From: Acidobacteria bacterium 37-71-11
Lineage (GTDB): Bacteria > Acidobacteriota > Thermoanaerobaculia > Thermoanaerobaculales > Thermoanaerobaculaceae
Length of the DNA: 20,562 nucleotides
Direction: 5' to 3'
Assembly: GCA_002279285.1 (NCBI GenBank)
Contig: NCBR01000007.1
Location: 1-20,562, forward strand
Numbering within the stretch: position 1 is the stretch's first letter; each line of letters begins with the position of its first letter. A program made the position numbers and the translations under genes. Positions 15,533 through 20,562 of this stretch are shown piece by piece. The notes beneath the pieces were generated by a model. It was given only the letters and a program-made list of their open reading frames with translations. It searched no databases and was not told the origin of the DNA.

Positions 15533-15574
15533 CCGCGCGCGAGCGGCGCCCCCCGAGCGCGCCGTGTAGTACGG

Positions 15575-16462
15575 TCAGGCAGCGAACGCCAGGGCGACCG
15601 CGAGCACTGCGTTCGTGGCCAGGTTCCAGCCGACGTTCGCGGCCAGAGCTGGGATCGGCACGGCTTTCTCGGGGGCGGCGAGCGCCCAGCGCAGCGGCGT
15701 GACAAGCAGGAGCGAGGGGACGACCGCGACCAGCGCGGCGGCCGGCAGCGCGCGGACCGCAACCGCGACACCGAGGGCCGCCGGCGTCGCAAGCGCGGCG
15801 ACCGCGTAGACGACCGCCGCACGCTTCCGTCCAAGGAGCAGGACGAGGTTGCGCCGGCCGCCCAGGCGGTCCGCTTCCTCGTCCGGAAACTCGTTGAGAA
15901 GCAGGAGGTTGAACGTCATGAAGAAGGCCGGCACGGCGGCCGCGACGGCCGCGGCCCGAGGCGTGCCGCCCTGGACGAAGGCCGCGCCCCACACCGGCAG
16001 CGCCCCAAGCCCGAGCCCGGCGAACACCTCGCCCACCCCGGAGCGCGCGAAGAAGTCCGTGTAGAAGAGGATCGCGACGGCGCCGAACGCCATGACGGGG
16101 ACCAGCAACCATCCGACGCGGGCGGTCAACCAGATGCCGATGGCCAGCGCCACCGCGCAGGCTCCCAGCCCGAAAACGGTTGCGGTCCGGGCGGACATGG
16201 CGCGCCCGGGGAGGGTGCCGCTCCCGCCCGAGAACGGCGTCCGGTCCGTGTGGAGATCGATCCCGGTCCGCATGTCCGACACCTCGTTGAGGACGTTGAC
16301 GCCGACATGGGCCGCGACCAGGCCGACCAGGGCGAGAAGGGTGCGGGACCAGCTGAACTGGCCGCCGAACGCCGCCGCAGCAGCGCCCGCGGCGACCAGA
16401 ACGACCGGCAGGAGCAGGAACGGCGCCCGTGCCACGCCGAGGTAGGACTTGAGAATCGCCAT
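15575..16462 (-). CDS. UbiA-family prenyltransferase (MenA-like)
   Basis: A 295-residue integral-membrane enzyme that attaches polyprenyl chains to aromatic or other acceptors, as in quinone synthesis. Eight to nine hydrophobic segments are visible. Both Asp-rich motifs that bind prenyl diphosphate through magnesium are present: NEVSDMRTGID (Asn59, Asp63, Asp69) and NEFPDEEAD (Asn190, Asp194, Asp198). TPFSGGSG (about 75-82) is typical of MenA-like members. No menaquinone or ubiquinone genes are adjacent, so the acceptor is unknown. The start ATG 16462 lacks a good Shine-Dalgarno and is 12 nt after the amidase stop, so translational coupling is likely. It ends 42 nt from the histidine kinase gene in a convergent junction. 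Confidence 0.92.
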   Translation of the reverse strand: MAILKSYLGVARAPFLLLPVVLVAAGAAAAAFGGQFSWSRTLLALVGLVAAHVGVNVLNEVSDMRTGIDLHTDRTPFSGGSGTLPGRAMSARTATVFGLGACAVALAIGIWLTARVGWLLVPVMAFGAVAILFYTDFFARSGVGEVFAGLGLGALPVWGAAFVQGGTPRAAAVAAAVPAFFMTFNLLLLNEFPDEEADRLGGRRNLVLLLGRKRAAVVYAVAALATPAALGVAVAVRALPAAALVAVVPSLLLVTPLRWALAAPEKAVPIPALAANVGWNLATNAVLAVALAFAA

Positions 16463-16474
16463 CGTCGCGCGATT

Positions 16475-17989
16475 CTAGCGCGTGGCCGGACCGCCGGCCT
16501 GGGTGACCAGCGGCGGCCTGCGACCGAAACAGGGCCTTGCCTGCTCCAACTGGGCGGCGAGCCGGAAGAGCAGCCCTTCCTCGCCGTAACGCGCGGCGAA
16601 CTGCGCGCCGATCGGGAGGCCTTCGGGGTTCCACCACAGCGGAACGGACATCGCGGGCTGGCCGGTCTGGTTGAAGAGCATGGTGTTGGCGCTGGTCTCG
16701 AAGGCCTCGGCGGCCATCTCGTCGAGAGCCCGGGCCAGCACCCTGTGGGAGGGGATCGCCCCGAGCACGCGCATGGCGAGGCGCTGGCCGCCGGTCGGGG
16801 CGAGCGCTCCGATCCGGACCGGGGGGTACGCCAGGGTCGGCGTGAGGAGGACGTCGTACCGCTCGAAGAAAGCCGCCACCGAGCGCCGGACGACGTGGAG
16901 GTGGTCGAGGGCGGCCTGGTATTCGTTGGCCGGCATGTGGCGGCCGATCGCCCCGAGGAACCAGGTCTCCCTCTCGAACGCGGCGCGGGTCGGCCGCCGT
17001 CGCGTGAGCTCGCCGGCAAGGTCGATCGCCCGCGCCGTGTTGACGGCGACTACCGCGAGATAGGCGCGGCGCAATGCGGCTTTCCCGAATTCGGGCGCCG
17101 CTTCGCTGACGCTGTGGCCGAGCGTCTCGCACAGATGGGCCGCGTCCTCCACGGCGGTGCGGCAGTCGGGGTGCGTGCGCTCGCCGAACAGCGATTCGGC
17201 GGTGAAGGCGATGCGCCACGGGCCCGGCTCCGCACCGACCTCGGCGAGGAAGGGGCGCGGTGGCGGGGGCGCGAAGTAGGGCGCCCCGAGGTCGGGGCCG
17301 CAGGTGGCGTCGAGCAACGCGGCCGAGTCGCGCACCGACCTCGTGAGCCCGTGCTCCTGGACCATCCCGCACCAGCTCTCGCCGAAGTCCGGGCCGAGTG
17401 GGTTGCGGCCCCGGCTGGGCTTGAGGCCGAACACTCCGCAGCACGAGGCCGGGATGCGGATCGAGCCGCCGCCGTCGCCGCCGTGGGCGACCGGGACCAT
17501 CCCGGCGGCCACCGCGGCCGCGGCGCCGCCGCTCGACCCGCCGGGAGTGTGCTCGAGCTGCCATGGGTTGCGGGTGGGCCCGTGCAGCAGAGGCTCGGTG
17601 ACGCCGAGGATGCCGAGCTCGGGCGTGTTGGTCTTGCCGAGGATGACGAGGCCCGCCCGCCGGTGGCGGGCGACGAGCTCGCTGTCGTGGTCAGGGACGT
17701 AGCCGGCGAGAAGACGGCAGGAGGACGTGAGGGGCTCGCCTGCGCACGCCGCCATGAGGTCCTTCAGCAGGAAAGGAACGCCCGAGAACGGGCCGTCGGG
17801 AAGCGGAGCCGAGGCCGTCCGGCGCGCCTGCTCGAACATCGTGTGGATGACCGCGTTGACGGCGGGGTTGCGCGCCTCGATGCGCGCGATCGCCGCCTCG
17901 GTCACCTCGCTCGCGCGCACCTCACGCCGCCTGACGAGGTCGGCAAGGCCGAGGCCGTCGTACGACTCGTATTCGGGCAGAGGGTCCAT
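16475..17989 (-). CDS. Amidase-signature hydrolase
   Basis: A 504-residue enzyme of the amidase-signature family, which hydrolyses carboxamides with a Ser-cisSer-Lys triad. The triad is complete: Lys76 in LLKDL, cis-Ser152 in TPGGSSGG and nucleophile Ser176 in DGGGSIRIPA. The spacing of 24 between the two serines equals that of fatty-acid amide hydrolase. It is not obviously the GatA subunit: no gatB or gatC is adjacent, and the C-terminal half resembles stand-alone amidases with long helical inserts (about residues 300-400). The substrate could be an acyl amide, a nitrile-derived amide or a peptide amide. ATG 17989 has GGAG 5 nt upstream and the standard family N-terminus. Its first 88 nt overlap the upstream peptidase gene in another frame, and the prenyltransferase gene follows after 12 nt, so the three genes probably form an operon. 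Confidence 0.93.
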   Translation of the reverse strand: MDPLPEYESYDGLGLADLVRRREVRASEVTEAAIARIEARNPAVNAVIHTMFEQARRTASAPLPDGPFSGVPFLLKDLMAACAGEPLTSSCRLLAGYVPDHDSELVARHRRAGLVILGKTNTPELGILGVTEPLLHGPTRNPWQLEHTPGGSSGGAAAAVAAGMVPVAHGGDGGGSIRIPASCCGVFGLKPSRGRNPLGPDFGESWCGMVQEHGLTRSVRDSAALLDATCGPDLGAPYFAPPPPRPFLAEVGAEPGPWRIAFTAESLFGERTHPDCRTAVEDAAHLCETLGHSVSEAAPEFGKAALRRAYLAVVAVNTARAIDLAGELTRRRPTRAAFERETWFLGAIGRHMPANEYQAALDHLHVVRRSVAAFFERYDVLLTPTLAYPPVRIGALAPTGGQRLAMRVLGAIPSHRVLARALDEMAAEAFETSANTMLFNQTGQPAMSVPLWWNPEGLPIGAQFAARYGEEGLLFRLAAQLEQARPCFGRRPPLVTQAGGPATR

Positions 17990-19563
17990 GCGCGCTCCGT
18001 GGCCGGCAGCCTAGCAGCAGACCGTCCCCCCGCCAAACGGCCGCCGGGCCGGAACTCCGCGCGCGCCTGCCGTGCGAGGGCGACAAGATCCCAGTACGGT
18101 GGACGGTATCCGTGCGCCCGCTCGAACTCCGAGGCACGTATGACCGTTCGCCGTTTGATCGCCGCATGCATCCGACTGAATTGGCGGTTCCGCAACGCGC
18201 TCGCGGCCGAGAGTCCCTCGGGGACGGGACCGACCAGCCCGACGGCGTTCAGCAGCGAGCTGTACGCCTTTGCGGCGCGCGCGACGGGCAGCAGAAGCCA
18301 GGGGTATCCCAACGTTTCGCCTTGCTCGGCCCCTTCGAGCATCGCGTCCACCACCGCGTTGTCGATGTGATCCGAATACAGCGTCAGCGGGTCGCGCCAC
18401 TCCGCGACCACGGTCAGCTGGGGGTCGTACTCCAGATCGGAGGGTTCTTGCGTCTCGAAGCGGCGCACGCCGAACCCGGACAGCCACCCGACGAGGCCGG
18501 GAGACGAGATGCGGGAGAGGCCCATCCACAACGTGACCCCGAACGGCTCGTACGCAGCCGAAGCCACCTCGGAACAGAAGAGCTTGGAGTGGTCGGCGAA
18601 GTCCATCGCGAAGTCGTACGGGATGTGGCGGCGCCTTGCATCCTCGAGGGCCGCGCCGGCGGCCCGGTGCGGCAGCAACGGATCGGCCATCATTTGGGGG
18701 AGATCGGACCGCAGGCGCAGCACCATCACGCGGAGCTTCACGTCCTTGAGGTAGCTGGAAAGTGAGGAGACCGCGACGCCCCGCTCGATGTGGGCTTCGA
18801 TGACGGAAGTTTCGTGCGAGCGCTCGTCGACGTGGACGAGCGCGACGTGCGAGAAGTTGCCCGGGAAGTCGTTGCCGCGCGCGATGAGCGCCGAGGTCGG
18901 CACGCCCCCGCGCGAGACTAGGATGTCGCCGCTGTGCACGGTCACCCCCAGCACTTCGGCCGATGGGGTGACCGACGGCTCGTCGTCGCCGGCGACGAGA
19001 GGCGGCGAGAAACCGGGCGGAGCCTGCAGGATGGCTTCCTCCAGCGCAGCCCGGCCGCCGTAGAGGAGGCGGTACATCCTGGTCCGTGTCGCCGCGAGGC
19101 CCATGTCCCAGTGGCGGGACTGCCGCTTCACCATCGAGCGCATCCTGGTGACGAGGCGGACGTACTCCGGAATCGTCTCCGGGCACGCCGCAACCATCGG
19201 GCCGAGCTCGAACGTGGTCCGCTCGATCTCGTCAAGGACGACGGACTCGGGTCCGACCTCCCCCGCGGCCGCGTCGGCGACGAGCCGGCGGCCCTCGCCG
19301 AGCATCGCCTCCGCGCGCGGTCTGGAACCGGCGCAGCCGGCCTTGCGGGCGTTGCGAAAGGCGGTCTCGAGCGCTTGCCACCGCTGGTCCTGATTCCAGA
19401 CGAACGGTCGCCCGCCGGCGCCGGCCGGTGCCGCCGGCTCGGGCCACGGCACGAACAGGAGCGCGCCCGCCGCGCACCCCACGGCGGCAGCGAACCGCCT
19501 CAGCCGGCGGCGCCGCGCGCCGTTGGGCGGCTCGCCGCTGCGAGCGGAAGATCGTTCCCTCAT
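17902..19563 (-). CDS. Permuted papain-fold (YiiX/C92-like) exported hydrolase
   Basis: A 553-residue protein whose middle (about residues 205-400) looks like the YiiX/YaeF permuted NlpC/P60 family (peptidase family C92), which includes predicted peptidoglycan or lipid amide hydrolases. In the permuted order the His comes first: His239 in NFSHVALVHVD, acidic Glu256 in VIEAH, and Cys330 in KLFCSEVASAAY; GDILV (about residue 212) marks the domain start. Residues 1-50 have an Arg-rich start, a hydrophobic stretch (FAAAVGCAAGALLFVPW) and Ala/Pro, consistent with a signal anchor. Residues 50-200 form a helical domain I do not recognise. The last ~45 residues are low in complexity and overlap the amidase gene by 88 nt, so the C-terminus may be wrong or frameshifted. 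The ATG 19563 has no clear Shine-Dalgarno. The call is moderately sure at family level; the substrate is unknown. Confidence 0.85.
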   Translation of the reverse strand: MRERSSARSGEPPNGARRRRLRRFAAAVGCAAGALLFVPWPEPAAPAGAGGRPFVWNQDQRWQALETAFRNARKAGCAGSRPRAEAMLGEGRRLVADAAAGEVGPESVVLDEIERTTFELGPMVAACPETIPEYVRLVTRMRSMVKRQSRHWDMGLAATRTRMYRLLYGGRAALEEAILQAPPGFSPPLVAGDDEPSVTPSAEVLGVTVHSGDILVSRGGVPTSALIARGNDFPGNFSHVALVHVDERSHETSVIEAHIERGVAVSSLSSYLKDVKLRVMVLRLRSDLPQMMADPLLPHRAAGAALEDARRRHIPYDFAMDFADHSKLFCSEVASAAYEPFGVTLWMGLSRISSPGLVGWLSGFGVRRFETQEPSDLEYDPQLTVVAEWRDPLTLYSDHIDNAVVDAMLEGAEQGETLGYPWLLLPVARAAKAYSSLLNAVGLVGPVPEGLSAASALRNRQFSRMHAAIKRRTVIRASEFERAHGYRPPYWDLVALARQARAEFRPGGRLAGGRSAARLPATERAWTLCPNTSRTTASALPTSSGGVRCARAR

Positions 19564-19565
19564 CG

Positions 19566-19730
19566 ATGTTCAGCCGCTATCGTATCTCACTTGCAGAAAA
19601 AGCCCGCGACGACGGCATCGCTTCCGCCCGCATGAGGGCGTGCGGGTGCGGGCCGTACGCCCCGGTGTCCTCCAACGACGCCGAGGACGGCCGCGCCAAG
19701 AACCGCCGGGTCGAGCTGGTCAAGCAACAG
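19566..19730 (+). pseudogene. Decayed 3' end of an ompA-like gene
   Basis: In one frame, 19608-19727 encodes DDGIASARMRACGCGPYAPV followed by a segment ending GRAKNRRVELVKQ, which aligns without gaps to the last ~40 residues of the intact OmpA protein at 10923-11507 (GIAATRLRPFGVGPTAPV and GRAKNRRVELVEQ). The upstream part (SRYRISLAEKAR) looks like the preceding helix with roughly ten residues missing, and the frame reaches only to ATG 19566, so the signal peptide and most of the OmpA domain are absent. The natural stop is also gone: the codon after KQ is CAG, one base from TAG. Codon choices differ from the intact gene at many silent sites, so this is an old paralogue, not a recent copy. The 5' part seems replaced by the divergent peptidase gene, which starts at 19563. 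Confidence 0.72.
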
Positions 19731-19733
19731 CTA

Positions 19734-19761
19734 CCGCGGCGGTCTCGGTTGACCGCCGCGG
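19734..19761 (+). terminator. Perfect 11-bp hairpin between convergent genes
   Basis: CCGCGGCGGTC (19734-19744) and GACCGCCGCGG (19751-19761) are exact reverse complements around the 6-nt loop TCGGTT. It starts a few bases after the ompA remnant and ends 30 nt before the Spy-like gene's stop on the other strand. It may serve as a bidirectional terminator; neither side has a strong T-run. Confidence 0.55.
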
Positions 19762-19791
19762 CAGTTGTGATTCACTTGCTGTTCCGTGGTG

Positions 19792-20271
19792 TTACGGCCG
19801 GCCGGGTTTGGACTGCCTCCACTGCTCGAACTTTGCGCGCAACTGGTTGAGCTGCGTGAGCTGGCTCGGCGTGAGAACGGCGAGGACGTTCGCTCGTGTC
19901 TGGAAGCCGCTGCGAACGAGCTGCTGCATCAGAGGCGTCTGCTGGGCGATGTAGGCGTTGACGGCGGTCGCGTCGAACTGCGCCGGATTGTACGACGCCT
20001 GGAACGCCTGCCGGTTGGCCTTGAGCTGCGTGCGGGTCGGCTGGCTGGCCGTCTTCGCCGCCGAGAGGATGCCCTTGATCTGTGTGACCTGGTCGCCGCT
20101 GAGGCCGAGCTTGTGCGCGAAGCGCAGGACCTCGCCGCCGCCCATTCCGAAGCGGCCGCCTTCCATGCCGGGCCCCATGCCGTGCCCGAAGCGGCCGGCA
20201 GCCCAGATCGCCGCGGGCGCGAGAAGGGCCACGGTTGCAAGCGTTGCCATTACGACCTTGCGAGTCTTCAT
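19792..20271 (-). CDS. Spy/CpxP-like periplasmic protein with LTxxQ motif
   Basis: A 159-residue exported protein resembling Spy/CpxP, periplasmic chaperones or envelope-stress sensors. Residues 1-25 are a signal peptide (MKTRKVVMATLATVALLAPA, cleavage probably after IWAAG or nearby). A Gly/Met/His-rich stretch follows (about 26-45), possibly able to bind metal. The rest is helical, with LGLSGDQVTQI near residues 55-65 and LTPSQLTQLNQL near 131-142; both fit the LTxxQ-type repeats of the family. The ATG 20271 has AGGGAGA 5 nt upstream; the frame continues upstream but with non-coding composition. No cpxRA-like two-component pair is adjacent, so induction by envelope stress is only a family-based guess. 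Confidence 0.82.
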   Translation of the reverse strand: MKTRKVVMATLATVALLAPAAIWAAGRFGHGMGPGMEGGRFGMGGGEVLRFAHKLGLSGDQVTQIKGILSAAKTASQPTRTQLKANRQAFQASYNPAQFDATAVNAYIAQQTPLMQQLVRSGFQTRANVLAVLTPSQLTQLNQLRAKFEQWRQSKPGRP

Positions 20272-20510
20272 GATGGTCTCCCTTTCCGGCGGCGCCATCG
20301 GGGTGCCGCCTCTGTCCCTAGAGACGAAGCAGACGCCGCAGACGTTACGTTGACCCAAGAGCGCCGCGCAGTTCGTGGTATTCTCAATTGCAACCGTCAC
20401 GGTAGCGGGTTGATGCTTCAAGGGTTGCTGGCCGCGCCGACTTGCCCTGGCCCCACACTGGTTTGTGAGCCTCCACGGCGCCGGACAGTGACCTCCGCAG
20501 GGAGGCAGAG

Positions 20511-20562
20511 ATGGAAAGACCGTGGGTCAAGTTCTACGACGCCGGCGTTCGTCCCACCCTCG
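20511..20562 (+). CDS. N-terminus of a probable long-chain acyl-CoA synthetase (partial)
   Basis: Only the first 17 codons are inside the window, beginning MERPWVKFYDAGVRPTL. This resembles the N-terminus of bacterial FadD-type AMP-forming acyl-CoA ligases, which commonly begin with a charged residue, W-K and Y-x-x-GV-P. GGAGG (20501-20505) with a 5-nt spacer supports the start. The gene runs off the right edge and diverges from the Spy-like gene across a 239-nt spacer with no clear promoter match. Too short for certainty. Confidence 0.5.
   Translation, partial: MERPWVKFYDAGVRPTL

Noticed and set aside
15535..15562. GCGCGC...GCGCGC pairing between the convergent kinase and prenyltransferase genes
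   Set aside because: Only six pairs of simple alternating GC with a 16-nt loop; such matches are expected by chance in this composition.
16250..18370. 706-codon plus-strand open frame across the amidase and prenyltransferase genes
   Set aside because: It crosses two well-supported genes on the other strand and has shadow-like composition.
1..20562. CRISPR array, tRNA or rRNA genes, prophage or insertion-sequence genes
   Set aside because: No regularly spaced repeats, no tRNA-like arm or rRNA signatures, and no integrase, transposase or structural phage protein were seen in any frame.

Overview
The window is about 20.6 kb of very GC-rich (clearly above 65% by eye), densely coding bacterial DNA. 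It shows no phage, transposase, CRISPR, tRNA or rRNA signal. Signal peptides, an OmpA-type peptidoglycan-binding protein and a Spy/CpxP-like periplasmic protein point to a diderm (Gram-negative-type) cell. Glycine-rich RRM proteins, a secreted tricorn protease, a very large hybrid histidine kinase and a DUF4199 protein together would fit Acidobacteriota or a deltaproteobacterial-type lineage. That assignment is inference from gene content only; no marker gene settles it.

Layout. (1) 1-2.8 kb is an RNA-metabolism block. A DEAD-box helicase and a small RRM/Gly-rich protein lie on the minus strand, and a second paralogous RRM/Gly-rich protein is divergent on the plus strand across a 395-nt intergenic region. 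(2) 3.2-8.1 kb, plus strand: a 64-residue Lys/Glu/Arg-rich orphan protein starting at TTG behind a near-perfect Shine-Dalgarno, a PepT-like M20 metallopeptidase, and a 1090-residue tricorn-type protease with its whole catalytic tetrad and a signal peptide. (3) 8.1-10.0 kb, minus strand: an L-cysteine desulfidase (CyuA/YhaM family) and a four-helix DUF4199 membrane protein. (4) 10.2-10.9 kb, plus strand: a HAD hydrolase whose family-consistent start falls on an ACG codon. (5) 10.9-11.5 kb, minus strand: an OmpA-domain lipoprotein or secreted protein. (6) 11.75-15.5 kb, plus strand: a 1260-residue membrane hybrid histidine kinase (periplasmic sensor, GAF, three PAS, HisKA, HATPase, receiver). 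(7) 15.6-19.6 kb, minus strand: an apparent operon of a C92-type permuted papain-fold peptidase, an amidase-signature hydrolase and a UbiA/MenA-like prenyltransferase. (8) 19.6-20.5 kb: the decayed 3' end of a second ompA-like gene, a perfect 11-bp hairpin and a Spy/CpxP-like protein. The last 52 bases begin a divergent acyl-CoA-synthetase-like gene.

How the genes may work together. The first block looks like an RNA-remodelling set of the cold-shock type: the helicase unwinds RNA and the two RRM/RGG-like proteins bind it. The M20 peptidase and tricorn protease are both peptide-degrading but probably sit in different compartments. The rest is ordinary envelope and small-molecule metabolism. 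No defence system, biosynthetic cluster or clearly new system is visible. The points most worth a second look are the ACG start, the RRM-helicase-RRM arrangement, the short GGTACC-based tandem repeat, the 88-nt overlap between the peptidase and amidase genes, and the ompA remnant.
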